Origin: Anniella stebbinsi
Taxonomy: Eukaryota; Chordata; Lepidosauria; Squamata; Anniellidae
Direction of reading: 5' to 3'
DNA length: 64,000 nucleotides
Assembly (NCBI GenBank): GCA_029215795.1
Contig: JARDYH010000002.1
Coordinates: 13,013,001-13,077,000, forward strand
Below the pieces are notes generated by a model. The model worked only from the letters and a program-made list of their open reading frames with translations, searched no databases and had not been told where the DNA came from. A program made the translations under genes and the position numbers. Each line of letters opens with the position of its first letter. Positions within the stretch are counted from its first letter, which is position 1. Shown piece after piece: positions 1 through 12,514 of the stretch.

Positions 1-28
1 GTCCTCTACCACTGTGCTACAACCCTTC
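1..28 (-). repeat. Head of a tRNA-Ala-like SINE, cut by the window edge
   Basis: The reverse complement reads gggttgtagcacagtggtag, close to the A-box end of an alanine tRNA. It resembles the head of the SINE at 62590-62792. Only the first 30 or so bases are visible. Confidence 0.4.
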
Positions 29-279
29 CTTTACTGTAGCCACCTTAAGACCACTAGCCCTTCTACAAAACTACCCACATAACCGACTTTCGTGGATAAG
101 CACAGCGGATAGCAGGACTTAGCACAACATGGCAAATACATGTTCATAGTTTTCCCCCTGACAGAACAATGTGGCCTAGGAAACTGATCAGAAAGGGAGA
201 AAAGAAGATGTGTATCTCAGGATTCTACGTAAGTTGCTGCAGTCTGCATTCAGTGAAGAACCCTTCATGCCATAATGGG

Positions 280-474
280 ACTATTCAGCCAACACACCAA
301 ACCATGGTTAGGCCGCTAACCCCTTTGCAGCAAATGGTAAGTGAGGGTGTTTAAACCATGCTTATATAACCACCATGGCCAGGAATGGTTCACACGATAC
401 ATGCAACATGCTAAGCCATAGTGTTTAGCTCAAAATGCTTAACCACCATGGTTTGGCGTGTCGTCTGAACAGGT
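280..474. mobile_element. Palindromic MITE (CTGTTCAGACGACAC-end family)
   Basis: Inverted ends: actattcagccaacacacca on the left pairs with the reverse complement of the right end, acctgttcagacgacacgcc, and both continue into AAACCATGG. The interior is rich in AACCATGG and TTTAAACC words. Related copies lie at 7620-7814, 50586-50691 and about 63684-63860. No protein is encoded. The ends and the 50586 copy suggest a non-autonomous hAT-like element. Confidence 0.6.
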
Positions 475-618
475 TCAATGTCAGCCATGAACATTTCCAG
501 AACCCCAGTCACAGTTGGCAAGCTTAGCTTGGATTTATTTTTACATTAGTTTGCAGTAGCATCTGCCTTGGTTTTAGTGCACGATCTGCCTAAAGAGGGG
601 GGAAAGGTCTCCTACTCA

Positions 619-1462
<844 letters not shown>

Positions 1463-1634
1463 CACAATAGGTATAGATGTTGTTTGATTCCAAGAACCGG
1501 ACTTTTAAGTTGTGCAGGACTGCAGGTTCATGGAGGTAACTTAAAGCTGTCAGGTCATTTTCTCCAACCAAAATATCTGGATTACGCAAGAAGGGAAGCT
1601 TGTTGGCTTTAGGATCGATAGGATATTCCTGAAT
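1463..1634 (-). CDS. MYO5B: MYO5B exon 3 (SH3-like domain to motor head)
   Basis: The 172-bp exon encodes [16 protein letters not shown], then the myosin V signature [20 protein letters not shown] and [20 protein letters not shown], ending in Cys and the first base of a Gly codon. The acceptor is tttatcatttcag and the donor GTGAGT. It starts in phase 0, matching exon 2, and ends in phase 1, matching exon 4. EYPID and LKVRFLESN are MYO5B-like; MYO5A has RFIDSKLIYTY and MYO5C RFAESKLIYTY. In mammals this is about residues 47-104. It carries the end of the SH3-like fold and the start of the catalytic head. There are no stops or frameshifts, so this looks like a functional copy. Confidence 0.97.
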
Positions 1635-2233
1635 CTGAAATGATAAAGAAAAATAATGGTTACAAAAGAACTGCAGGATACGTCCCTGTTTTCAGAACTC
1701 AATGAAATTATGAGTTTAGGCTACAAAATGGCAGGGGAACCAAAGAAGGAGTCGGGCTCATTCACACAACCAGATATCAAGGAGAAGATAATTGCATGCA
1801 TTGGCTGCAAAAGATTTACTCTTCACTGAGAGGTTATTTCTAGGGGCTTTGCCCAAATAAAGTAATTTTACCATATGATCACTCAATTCATCATCATATG
1901 AATAAAACAGGAGATTTCAAAGGAACACAACTATATACTTTGTTTTTACGGGACAGGCACCATCTTAGCACAGACATTCCCACCCATGTGAAGACTGAAA
2001 CAGGCATTACGTCATGTTCTTAGCACTGGCTGTCTTCGCTCATGTGAACTCCTCCACTGTCAGCTTCCTACATTCATCACTCCCAGCCTAATAGACTGGA
2101 GCTGTTTATCAGCTCAGTTGAAAGCAAAATGAATGAAATACGCCTGGCATGCCTAGTAGTGAGAATAAGAATACATAAGATGACATCGAGCGGTCTCATC
2201 TAGTCCAGAATTCCATTTCCAACAGTTGCCTCT

Positions 2234-2648
2234 TAGGGATGCATGACCATTTCATTTTTGCTTGCAAAACGTGCCAGCATGACAAGTTTGGAGCTTCAAA
2301 TGTGAGCACAAACACGTGTCTGCCGAAAATACTCACAAATTGTTGAACACTTGCTCACATCTGTCTCGTTCCCGATTCCCACTTCGACTGGCACTAATTT
2401 CTTAATTTGCTCAAATTTCCTAATTTGCACCAATTTCCTCAGTAGACTGAATCAGCCCTGATTTAGCCTATGGTGGAAATCTGTGCAGATTTGGGGAGAT
2501 TTTCACAGATCTCCTGTTCGGTCGCAGCTAGATGTGCACAAGTTTCCCGTTCGCACAGAGCGGACAGCGGTCGCAAATGCAAATCGAGCATGAGATGATG
2601 TCCGACGAATCCTGCCAATCGTGAATACCGCTTGTTTGCCCATCCCTA
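2234..2648. mobile_element. hAT-like non-autonomous element, old copy
   Basis: It begins TAGGGATGCATGA and ends TTTGCCCATCCCTA, which are imperfect inverted ends of the same type as the elements at 12811, 33037 and 53432. Eight bases on each side, TTGCCTCT and TTGCTCCT, match at six positions, as expected for an aged 8-bp target duplication. The 415-bp interior has no long coding frame. Confidence 0.65.
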
Positions 2649-2850
2649 TTGCTCCTCCAGTCAGATGCTCTTACTAGTAGAGTAAGATGACAGTAACCTT
2701 CTCCTGTGTTTTGTACCCAGCATCTTGTATTTATAGGTTTACTGCCTTTAGATCTGGAGATTCCATGATCTAGTGTTCGAAAACTAAACTCATAGCTTTC
2801 GTGACGTCCCTGTCTGCACTCCATGAGGTGTGGTCCTTTGCATAAACTAA

Positions 2851-2965
2851 GCCTTCCTCAATCTGGGTACCTTCCCAATGTGCTGGACTACAACTCCAGT
2901 CACACGTGTAGATGGTGGGATTAGCAGTCCAGCACATCTAGAAGGTACCAGGTTGAGAAAGGCTG
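2851..2965. mobile_element. Palindromic MITE (GGACTACAACTCC family)
   Basis: Left arm gccttcctcaatctgggtac pairs with the reverse complement of the right arm (…ggtaccaggttgagaaaggc), and both reach the core GTGCTGGACT. Other copies or halves lie at 14887-15008, 19021-19118, 34125-34228, 51219-51355 and 53865-53925. The element is short and non-coding. Confidence 0.65.
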
Positions 2966-4671
2966 CCCTAAACCAAACAGCTTGTAGGATGAAGTGAGCA
3001 TCCTGAGACTTTCCTTCTGCTCCTTCCATCTGACACACAGCCTCCGTTTTGCCTTTTGCCAGAGGATCCTAGCTGTCAGAGGTTTCAAAAGGTTAGTGAA
3101 AAATTAATCTGAAGCATAAGCAGGTCATGAATGTGATACGAAGCATCTTGGTTTATGCCACTTCCATTCTCTCTCTAACTTAAAAAAAAAAAAGAAAGAC
3201 AGAAATAGCACCCTGCGGGAGATGACAAAGGCGTTTACACATAAAAGGAGGAAATATCACACTGCTTTAGTCTAATTTGGAGTCACGGCTGTTCGGTTGA
3301 AACGGAGCCAAAAAGCTTTACCATATGGCCACCCATATGGTAGAAATGCCACAACTGTGCAGCTCATAAAAATTCCCCACTGAGTTCGCTTCATATGCTT
3401 TAAAGAGGACTTCCCCTATTGTTGAGGGAGATGCTGAGGACAGGAGTTGGGTAAGGCAGATGTGAGGTGAAGATGCATAAAGAAATAGGCCAAGAATAGT
3501 TTTATCAAGGAAAAAGTCTTGCCATACATCTGTAATTTATCTACATATTTCCTGTGAAAGATAAAAATGGATGCTTTCCCTCTTTCCATCCACCGTTACT
3601 TATTAAAGCCGGTAGCGAGGCTTACAGCTAGAACACTAGCTGCCTGGGTTATATTAACCACAATTAGCAGATCAGTAATGGCCCACAGGCTCATGGCCTC
3701 CGCCTGCTTTCTCATTTTCAAATTGAACCTATATTCCATTTTCTGAGCTATCCATGGTTCGTCATTACATTTGCACCATGTTTACCAAGCACCATGTTTA
3801 CATGTTTAGCTATAAACTACAATGTGCAAAACCCACTGCTAAACCGCAGCTGCGAAGCGTGCCTTGCATTAGGACAAGCGCAGATGTAACACTCCACACA
3901 GGTCTCAGCCACAGAATGGCGCCCCCCTGGCAAGAAAGCAAGCCCTCAGAACAGATGTGGTTGTTAAGAGATTTTATCCTGCTCTCTTTGAAGGAAGAGT
4001 TAAATTGCTGAGCCCTATCACAGGAGAAAGATGCACCAGAACTGACAGCGTGGAGCAGAAGATTAATGCAACTATTCAAAACTCACAAAATCAATGGTTT
4101 TCTTTAATAGAGGCATTGCTCAAAAATATGGTCAGAAGTAATTCAGGCTCAAAAGCAGCTTAATGAGAGTTCCTGCCTCGTCTATTAAGCTTCCCTCCAA
4201 ATGCTTATATAGCCTTTTACAAATTGTATTTATTTATTTAAGAAGAAATAATAACACGTTTTATTGTCAAAATCCTGGTTAGCTGGTGGTACACAATGTC
4301 CGAGGATAGATTTCAATTTAATTTTTTGCATTTATCGGCTTACTTCTGAAGAGACACAGTGACTCCTCTTCGCCACAATTCATTTATCTCCCTCTGTCAC
4401 TTTATCCTTATCTCACGATCTTTAATATGATTTTTTTTCCCTTCGGTACAGTGATGGGGAACCTCTGGCTTGCAGAAATTCGACAACCATCCCATTGACC
4501 TGCTTTGGATTCCTTAACAGGACAGGGCTTGGCCTCTAAGCCCAATCTCCTGGAGAAATCCCAACCGTTATCTCCAATCTGTGATCAGAGATAACAGCAG
4601 GGATTCCCCAGTATGTTGTTCTCCCTCCTACTTGGAAGGGCAAACAGTACACCAGGGAATCCCAGTTCTTC
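2966..4671. other. Unassigned intron sequence
   Basis: No recognisable coding exon, RNA gene or clear transposon end. An A-run at 3181-3194 is the only simple repeat. The segment 3750-3860, rich in ACCATG and TTTAC words, may be a decayed relative of the AACCATGG MITE family. Confidence 0.5.
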
Positions 4672-4908
4672 TTTTTATGTATTATTACATTTATATCCTG
4701 CCCTTTTCCCTCTTGTAGGAACCCAAGGCGGCTTATATAGTCTTCCTCCTCTCCGTTTTATCCTCTCGACAGTGTGTGAGGTAGGTTGGGCTGAGGGTCA
4801 GTGACTGGCCCAATGTCACCCAGTAAGCTTCATGACCAAGTGGGGACTAGAACTTGGGTCTCCCAAGTCCCAGTCCAACATTCTAACCACTACACTACAC
4901 TGGCTCTC
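4672..4908 (-). repeat. tRNA-headed SINE, antisense
   Basis: In reverse complement it starts agagccagtgtagtgtagtg (A-box like) and carries an RNA polymerase III B-box-like ttctagtcccc. It continues into a central part with the gccagtcactgaccctcagc motif and ends in an L2-like tail tgtaataatacat. Related copies are at 61905-62110 and, interrupted, at 44095-44490. Confidence 0.7.
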
Positions 4909-5565
4909 CAGTATTCTCTCCGATAAAGGTCAGAGGTAATAGTGAGGATGTGGGAGATAGGGGGACTCGGCCAGCATTGGGAAGAACATCTCCTTTTCCA
5001 GTGCTGGTGGAGTCCATTTGCACTCTGCATGCCAACCTCATGGGCATGTTGTGTGACGTGCAGAGTAGCTGGCACTAAGATAAGCGGATCCTGCTCCCAG
5101 CACCAGCTGAGTCCCTTTTTCCAGGCCAAGAGAAGCACAGAACTCTGGGCCTCTCCCAGCATGGAGTAAAGCAAAATGGGGCAGGGAGCAAAATGGGGCG
5201 GGGCCACATGGGGCTGGCCCCTCAGAGATATTCACAGGTCCTCCCTAAATGTTCATTGTTTTTTAAAGGTAACTCTCCAGCCCTTTATGTATGGAGAGGC
5301 AATTCATTAAGGCAATTCATTAAGAGGAAATTCATTAAGAATTGCCTGATTAAGAAGTAAAGTTGAACTCAGTTTCCAGTGTTCTAGTCAATCTTTGCAA
5401 AAGCACTGGGTTAACTGACAAGCAGTAGGTTCTTATTAAAAAGTGTATAACATTTTTAAACATAATATTTGATAGAATTACACGCTTTTAGACACATTAG
5501 GCTACTTGGTTTTAGGTTCTGGCTGGTCTGCAGTGGTTCCCTTCCCCACAGACCTGGTCCAAGAC

Positions 5566-6058
5566 ATATTTATTTATTTATTTATTACATTTATATACCG
5601 TCCCATAGCCGAAGCTCTCTGGGCGGTTTACAAAAATTAAAAGATTGAGCATTAAAAGGTCAATATACAAAATTTAAACCCATAAAATGGCTAATATTTA
5701 AAACATTTTAAACTTTTAAACCTGGCCAAAATTTCAGTTAAAAAACTCAACTTAAGCTGTTAAAATGCCTGGGAGAAAAGTTTTGACTTGGCGCCGAAAA
5801 GATAACACTGTAGGCGCCAGGCAGGCCTCATCGGGGATATCATTCCATACTTGGGGGGCCACCACAGAGAAGGCCCTCTCCCTTGTTGCCGCCCTCCGAG
5901 CTTCCCTCGGAGCAGGCACCCGGAGGAGAACCTTAGATGTTGAGCGTAGCGCACAGGTAGCAGGTTCATGTCAGGAGAGGCGTTCTGTCAGGTATTGTAG
6001 TCCCAAGCCGTGTAAGGCTTTATAGGTTAAAATCAGCACCTTGAATCGGGCTCGGAAG
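5566..6058 (-). mobile_element. L2-type LINE 3' part, antisense
   Basis: The TTTA-rich start (5566-5584) and ccgaagctctctgggcggtt are the reverse complement of the L2 tail seen in sense at 16330-16396 and 55600-55664. Upstream, the complement encodes degraded pieces of the C-terminal reverse-transcriptase end (AFSVVAPQVWNDIP-like at about 5835-5880). It is 5' truncated and full of stops. Confidence 0.75.
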
Positions 6059-7619
6059 TGCCAAGGTGACGTACAAGAAGCCAAAGGTGACGTACAAGTT
6101 GAAGCAACTTACTTCAACACCAGTGACAGCACAGCATCCTCCACTGAACCCAAGGGCAATGAGCTAGCTAAGGGCAGGGCATCTGCCACACCGAGTTATG
6201 TCTATTCCCTGCCCCTCATCATCTGCTGCCTAGCAGTAGGGCTGCACTGCTAGCTCCCTTCCCATACTAGAGCATTTCTACAGGCCTAGTTGTGGCTACG
6301 GCTGGCCAATAAACCCATAAAGCAAAGGCCTGTCAACACTTGAAACTCTTAAATTGGAACTTGGGTGGAGAATTTTGGCTTCGATTTTAGGGCCGGGGGT
6401 GGGTGGGTTTGAGGGGCAGGTTGTTTTTAACGTTTCAATAGAAACAATAAGTTTCATAGATCAGGAATAAGTTAGTGCAAAAGATGACATGCAATATGGT
6501 AAGTGTGTATAAAGATTTAGAATTCTTTCCCATAAATTCAGTATTGGGACAACCAAGCATAACCTTTCTGTTATTATAGACTTGCCTACACTTCGACTCC
6601 TATTTAATTAACTTGAAATATCCCAGAGTTATCTATTTCCGAATTATATTTTTCTTTCATTGATCATGAAAAATGTTCCCACCAAAAAAGGGCCACCTTC
6701 TCCCATGCAAACAAATCCCATTAGCTTGGCTGTAGCCATCTCTGCCACTTCCCAAATTCTCAACCCCTTTTAGACAAGGTGGTCTCCAGACTCTATCCAA
6801 CAATAGTCATCGCAGTTGTTGACAAAATAAGACACCATAAAACGAAATCTAAACTGTTCAAGCTAAAATAGATTCACAATACATTGTGCAAAATTCATTT
6901 AAATTAAAAACACCCATTATTAGTTTGAAAATTAAAACAGCTAGGGAGACCATTAAGTCAGTTCATCCCCAGAACAATCAAAGATGAATTTTGCCTGAAT
7001 CTTTGATGCTGCCAAAGCAAAAAGAGAGACCTTAGAAGTTACCGTAAAATCTAAATCAGACAAAAGATTAAAAAAATGTATCTGGGGCAGTATTATCATG
7101 CAGGTAAGACAAGATAGAACCCAGAAATTTAAACCTTGGTTCAGAAGATATGGGGCAAGACAGCAAATAATGAGGCAAGATTTCCAACTCTGGTGCTCCA
7201 CAAATGCATAAGCATGGAATTAAAGGAGTTTTGGAATATCATGGCATAGTTTGGAAATGAAGAGCTGTAAAGGCTTTCCTAAGTTTTACCTCCATAAACA
7301 CTTTCTTTATAAACCTTTTTAATGTTTTGCTGCCCCCTAAAAATCCCCCCTCCCCGTTATCACTGCCTGAGGATTGAACCAAAAAATGGTAACGGGGAGT
7401 TTGCAACAGCACCTTAATAAAAAGTATTTGACAAAATTCCGCTCTTATCACGTTGTTCCTGGTTTCTGTATGGTCGACTGGAAAACCTGTAGCACCCAAC
7501 CTAATTTCAAAAGCCCTCTGCAAGTGTCCAGTTCAGATCTCTCACAAAGGTGGTATGTCTCTTTCCCAGATGTCTGCTAGGCAGGGAGTATAGGGCAGGG
7601 GGAAAGAAAAAGAGATCAA
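6059..7619. other. Unassigned intron sequence
   Basis: A small direct repeat ggtgacgtacaag occurs twice at 6064-6099. I see nothing else assignable; the open frames are short and without family resemblance. Confidence 0.5.
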
Positions 7620-7814
7620 CCTTGTTCCGATGACATGTTGAGCCACACGGTTAAGCATTTTGAGCTAAACATTCTGGCTAAGCCTGTTCTATGAACCACA
7701 TGAACCATCTCTAACCATGGTGGCTACATAACCATGGTTTAAACATGCTCATTAACCGTTTGCTGCAAAAGGGTTAGTGGCTTAACCATGGCTTAACATG
7801 TCTTCTGAACAGGC
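7620..7814. mobile_element. Palindromic MITE, second copy of the AACCATGG family
   Basis: The right end catgtcttctgaacagg matches the TIR of the 280-474 element. The interior gcaaaagggttagtggctta is the reverse complement of its interior, so the two copies lie in opposite orientation. The left end (cttgttccgatgacatg) has drifted. Confidence 0.6.
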
Positions 7815-7879
7815 CCACAGAGAGAGAAAGAAAGAGAAAAGCATGGTATTCTACCACCGACAGATTACTCCTTAGGAAT

Positions 7880-8150
7880 CCCAGGAGTCTGCCACTCCCA
7901 GACTGTGGAACAACCTGCCAGGAGAGATCCGCCAACTTACCAGTCTTCCAGAATTTAAGAGAGCTATAAAGGCTGATCTCTTCCGGCAGGCCTACCCAGT
8001 TGAATTTTAAGAGTTTTATTGATATTTTAATAATGTATTAATTTTATATGCTTTTAATCAGTTTTATGTATTTTATATTGTTTGTATTGATGTTGTTCCC
8101 CGCCTCGATCCGGAAGGAGAGGCGGGTAAGAAAGAAATAAAGAAATTATT
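7880..8150 (+). mobile_element. L2-type LINE 3' end
   Basis: Encodes a decayed end of the LINE reverse transcriptase (LWNNLPGEIRQLTSL and FRQAYPVEF), then an AT-rich 3' UTR and the terminal hairpin-like ccgcctcgatccggaaggag. The same tail occurs at 24180-24222 (sense) and 46475-46510 (antisense). It runs into the microsatellite at 8151. Confidence 0.85.
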
Positions 8151-8175
8151 ATGGTGGTGGTGGTGGTGGTGGTGG

Positions 8176-8213
<38 letters not shown>

Positions 8214-8220
8214 ATTATTA
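8151..8220 (+). repeat. (TGG)n(TGA)n(TTA)n microsatellite
   Basis: A compound trinucleotide run directly following the L2 3' end, as expected for LINE families that terminate in simple repeats. The long poly-His or poly-Ile frames read through it are artefacts. Confidence 0.95.
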
Positions 8221-9287
8221 TATGTGGCCCTGCAGGGAAAAAAAGGGTTCCCCATTCCTGCTGTGTGCTTTGAGAAGCAAGCATTCCTATCAGTCCCTTT
8301 AAAGCAGCAGTGGGCATTCCTTTTACGTTGACAGCAGGGCCAGTCCACCATGACGAAGGTTGAGGCACCCACATCAGGGTGCAGAGCAGGAGAAGCCGTG
8401 AATTATGCCTTTCCACTCCGCTCTGCCTGCTCCCACCAGGATGGCCCACCACTGCAGCCTCACCCCTGGCAGGAGAGCAGCTGGCAGGGCTCTCCACAGC
8501 ACCCATTCTCTCCTTGATTTGTCGCATGCGGCTTCTTCCAATCGTGCAGCTACCATAGAGCTGAGTAGCAGCAGCTGCTGCTGCGCCCCCTCCTTCCACT
8601 CAGCTAGCTCCATCCAAACCCCCTTGGGGATAGCAGGAGTCAACGCCCCGGCATCTTCCCTCCCAGCTGTTAACGTGCGCTACAGAAGCCAGCCAGCCAC
8701 TAGGGATGTAATTAGCACCACCTGAGATCTACCCAGCAGGACCCAAGCAGAAACACCTACAGCTTATTTCAGGAAAGATCACAGGTTTCTTTGCCAAGGC
8801 CTGAACCCCAGGCTCTTTGATCACCTGGGAAACTTTGGAACGATTCTTCCAAAGCAACATAACATTCGAGGTCGTTACCTGAAGAAAGTGTTTTCCTGCT
8901 CTTGCGGTTTACTGGTACTAGGTAAACAAGTCTGCAAGAACTGATTTGCGGAATCAGGCTGTATAAGTTCGGCTTCTTCTTTCTAACAGTCACAAGCAAG
9001 GTGCCTGTCTAAACTCACAAGCAGGGCACAACAACTGACCAATTATCTCCAGCATCCAAGAGGGTTAGACTTGTATAAAGCAAACCAACCAGCCCACTTA
9101 AGAGTCCTGAAAGGTTCCCCTTCCATCTTTTCTTCCGTAACAGAATTTTTTTTTCAGCTATGAGAAGTAAGACAGAAGTCGCACTGGCGGAAAAGTACGG
9201 GAGGGCTACAAATTGAAGAAAACAGAGTCTGGATGCCCATAATATTACATGAATGGGGCAGTGCAATTTCACAATAGATGCTTAGTC
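8221..9287. other. Unassigned intron sequence
   Basis: The segment 8300-8700 is relatively GC-rich (cagcagg, ccagccagcc) and may be a decayed repeat related to 20165-20440 through its cagggccagtcc-type segment. I see no exon with supporting splice sites. Confidence 0.4.
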
Positions 9288-9600
9288 TGGAAGTAAGAAC
9301 CCACAAGTAGAACATGGGTACAACAGCACCTTCATGACCATGTTCCCCAGCAACTGGTGTATATAGGCTTACTGACTCTAATACTGGAGGTAGCACATAA
9401 CCATCAGGACTAGTAGCCATCAGGACTAGTAGCCTTCTCCTCCAGGAATGTATCCAACCCCCTTTTAAAGCCATCCAAATTGGTGGCCACCACTACATTT
9501 AACTATGCACTGTGTTGAGAAGTACTTCCTTTTATTTGTCCTGGATCTCCCACCAATCAGCTTCATGGGATGACCCCGGGGAGCTTCTGGCTCCTTTGAA
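9288..9600 (-). mobile_element. CR1-type LINE 3' part, antisense
   Basis: The complement carries the common CR1 tail segment caactggtgtatataggctt (as read on the plus strand) and the KLIGG...KRKYF and FKRGL-type reverse-transcriptase tail (plus-strand ttaaagccatccaaattgg). A 16-bp stretch, catcaggactagtagc, is duplicated in tandem at about 9401-9432. Confidence 0.75.
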
Positions 9601-10017
9601 AATGAATAACTCATCTCCTCGTTAGCCTCCTGACTCAAAACATACAAGCTAAATTTGACCCTATTAGCCCTCTGCAGTAGCGATGGAGCGGTCAACGCAC
9701 CATGTTCTCTTTTGTAAAAAGATGTTTCACCGCCATCAAATTCAATATGGGGCAGCAGGGGCCAGATGTGGCCCGTAGGCTGCCCGTTGCCCACCCCTGG
9801 ACTACATTTCACTCCCACTCCTAGCCCAACCTCCCCTTTAATATCTGGGTAATTTACCAGGCACCAGCAGCAGTGATGGGGGGGGGTCCTACTTTTTTGG
9901 CAGGCCTTGTGAATTATTCACAATGTATTTGGAAGTTGTTCACTTCGTTAAAGCTGCATCTGCTAACTGGTTTAGTAACACAGCCAATCTGCTATTGAAC
10001 ATTAAAAAGAACTGTTC

Positions 10018-10023
10018 ATGAAA

Positions 10024-10054
<31 letters not shown>

Positions 10055-10057
10055 ATA
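10018..10057. repeat. (AAAT)n microsatellite
   Basis: About nine AAAT units after a decayed AT-rich segment; probably the tail of an old LINE. Confidence 0.95.
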
Positions 10058-11036
10058 GTTGTTATTATGCTGTCCAAGTGAGCTAAAACACATTATATCT
10101 TTACTAGCCCCCGGTGCTGCAAGACAAAATTGTGACTCATCGTCATAATCAATTCTGTGATTGTCATTTCAATGCCCTTAGTGAGCAAAAGTAAATGCAC
10201 CAAGTCCTTTCCAGCTGCTATGGAAGCAAACATTTGAGGAGTGGGAGGGATTGTGCGTCCAGAGCTTCCGAAATGTTCCTACCAGTACGTCAGCTGTCAA
10301 CCGCTATTAGGTTGGCCACATTTCAGTTCCAAAGATCTAAGCATGTAATGCAAACTGCTTTTGAATATGCAAACATGGGCGTGCAAAATTAGAATGCTTC
10401 ACCCACGTTATCTCCAGCAAGTATCTGATTTCTGTATCTACAGCAAAGGCAGGGCAGTAATAATCCCACTGGACCACTCCTCCCCAAAGCCCAACACCAA
10501 GGAAGAAGATTGAATTTTGTCACACATCCCAAGAACGTAGCATTGTACGCTGGTGATAAGGCAGCAATGTTCTCTGTCCCTTGCCAGTTTCTCCATTTGT
10601 TGAAAGCTGCCAGAACCACACTACTTTCTGTTTCAGGAGAGAAAACCGGCTGACAGACCATATGCTATCAGAGATAGACTATTAAGAATTGTCCCCTGGC
10701 AGTAGTAGCCATTCCATCAGACTGCAGCAGAGGGAGGGATAGGAAGCAGGGACTGCTGAGACCAGCTCAATTTGCTTCTTCCTGCCCCTGTACTGTTTTC
10801 ATTCCAGCTGATCATTATAAGAACTTCTATGTGACTTGAAGAACTGGTATCGGAGTTTGCTGCTTTTCCGCTTCCCTCCTCATACCTCATTCATTTTGTG
10901 TTGTGTCTTTTAGACTGTAAGCCTGTGGGAATGGCATGGTCGGTCTTGTTCCGTATTTATCTTATGAAAAAGCTACTCTGGGAGCTTTTTCAAGCTGAGG
11001 ATGGGAGTAAAAGGGCTTCCAATGAAATTAATTCAT

Positions 11037-11180
11037 TTATTTATTTAGAATGATATGATGCCCAGCTGGAAAATACCCTCGAGACGGTTTACAGTTATAT
11101 ATTTTTAAAAATCAACCCAAAATAAAGTAACAACCAAATCAATAAACAAATAATAAATAAGTAAAACACAATTGGGAAAT
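11037..11180 (-). repeat. LINE 3' tail, antisense, AT-rich
   Basis: Starts with an ATTTATTTATTT tail and contains gatgcccagctggaaaatac and gacggtttacag, the reverse complement of a LINE terminus. It is too short to classify beyond L2/CR1 type. Confidence 0.5.
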
Positions 11181-11595
11181 GTTTTGATGCCTAAGAACAA
11201 AAACAAAAAGGAATACTGAGAAATTCAGCTACAATGAAGAAAACACAGATTGATCAAGCAAGAAGCTACTTACTCACCAATGTAGATGTCAATTACTAAC
11301 CTTCCCCCGCAAAAAAAACAGCCACCACCACTATGGCTGAAAGTCAATAATACACCCAAAACCAAACAGTCAGAGGTGGAATGAGAACTATCATACCAGA
11401 AGTGAAGTATCCAACCACCAGACTACCCTGGCTTTCATACTATTTAACCAAACATCACAGGCTGTCATTTGGGTGATGTATATTATGAGATACAAAAAAA
11501 AAACAGAATTCTGGGACAAGACAACCCAAATTCTGTACCAATAAAGGCTGAATTCTGCATCCTGTCCAATGTATGCATATTGGACAAACATGCAC

Positions 11596-11700
11596 CACCT
11601 ATCTGTTTAGAATCTTAAGAGACGGAAGGTACCTCAAGCGCCATCCAGTGCAACCCCCTCTTGACACAGGAAATCCACTGCTACAGCATCCCTCATAAAT
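11596..11700 (-). repeat. CR1 3' fragment, antisense
   Basis: Resembles the 59988-60306 element: the plus strand has ccatccagtgcaaccccctc and a following aggaaatccactgctacagc. Degraded and short. Confidence 0.5.
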
Positions 11701-11942
11701 AGAGGTTATATGACCAATCAGGGAGCCTGTAGCAGTGAGTTTCCTGCATTGGCAGGGCATTTAGCTAAATCTTTGGGATCTATGGTTTTAAGTAAATAGG
11801 TGCATGTTTCCTCAATGATACATGAGTTATGCAGAATAGAATTCAGCCTTTCTTGGAAGTTGAATTTTTTTATTTTATTTAATTTACTTAATTTGTATAA
11901 CATTGTTTCTACCCATATGTGAATGCATGAAGATTTAGGGTG

Positions 11943-12056
11943 CAATCCTATGCATGCTTAGACAGAAAAAGCCCTACAGTTTCCAGCATGCCCTAGCCAA
12001 CCTGGCTGGCTGGAGGGATGCTGGGAGTTATAGGGCATTTTTCTGTCTGAACATGT
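11943..12056. mobile_element. Palindromic MITE (CAATCCTATGCATG family)
   Basis: caatcctatgcatgcttaga on the left and gtctgaacatgtatacg on the right are imperfect inverted ends. The inner arms are agccctacagtttccagcat and its rough complement, atgctgggagttatagggc. A near-identical layout occurs at 54723-54842, with a half copy at 43735-43812. Confidence 0.6.
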
Positions 12057-12403
12057 ATACGTTCACACCCTTAATCAAGTGAAATGGATTAATTGCACAC
12101 AATATTTATTCATAAATATTGCAGAACTGGGGAGTGAATGACACCCCACTTAAAATCACCATCATTCCTATATACAGTTGCAGGTTCAGGGGTTCATCAC
12201 ATATAAGGGTTTTCCCTACACAGAAGAACTGACTGTCTAGCAATTAAGTATCCTTTCCAGGAATCTCTTTTAGCATGAAGAGAAACATCTAAGTTTGACG
12301 CTGGCTGCTTGGACTTCAAAATGATGTGCCAGGATTCCTTCCATCAGAGGCAGACCAGAAGTAGAGAAGTTTTAAGGAAGAGGAAGGGAAATGGGGAGCG
12401 TAC

Positions 12404-12514
12404 CGTTTCATCTTCAAGTTTCAGATGTAGAGTTTTATCCCCTTCTTTGTAATCTCTGATGATTTCTGCTGATTTCCAGACTTCCTCCTGGTCAGGAATC
12501 CAAACTCTCGTATA
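12404..12514 (-). CDS. MYO5B: MYO5B exon 2 (start of SH3-like N-terminal domain)
   Basis: This 111-bp exon encodes 37 residues beginning [18 protein letters not shown] and ending LKLEDET. On the minus strand it follows a good acceptor (tttttcctatgcag) and is followed by a GTACGC donor, so both ends are phase 0. Myosin V proteins open with a short exon-1 peptide, then RVWIPDxxEVWxSAE in the SH3-like subdomain that packs on the motor head. The piece DYKEGDK followed by LEDET fits MYO5B; MYO5A has an EEGKDLEY-type segment and MYO5C a LEDGTELDY-type segment there. In mammals this exon covers about residues 10-46. Myosin Vb is an actin-based motor that works with RAB11 and RAB8 to move apical recycling endosomes in epithelia. 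The exon joins exon 3 in frame. The family call is secure; the paralog call rests on short diagnostic stretches here and in exon 3. Confidence 0.95.

Larger units (their letters stand above)
1635..12403 (-). other. MYO5B: MYO5B intron 2
   Basis: An intron of about 10.8 kb from the exon 2 donor to the exon 3 acceptor. It holds transposable elements at 2234-2648, 2851-2965, 4672-4908, 5566-6058, 7620-7814, 7880-8150, 9288-9600, 11037-11180, 11596-11700 and 11943-12056. Stretches without an assigned feature are 2970-4670, 4910-5565, 6060-7615, 8222-9285, 9605-10015 and 10060-11035. In them I see no coding exon, tRNA or recognisable structured RNA. An A-run at 3181-3194 and a long C/T-rich patch near 8400-8700 are the only compositional features. 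Confidence 0.9.

Noticed and set aside
8054..8599. 181-codon minus-strand frame with poly-Ile/Thr and an overlapping poly-His frame
   Set aside because: Both are translations of the (TGG)n(TGA)n(TTA)n microsatellite at the end of an L2 element.
8700..8725. TAGGGATGTAATTAG as another hAT-like left end
   Set aside because: No matching right end or target duplication could be found within 1.5 kb.
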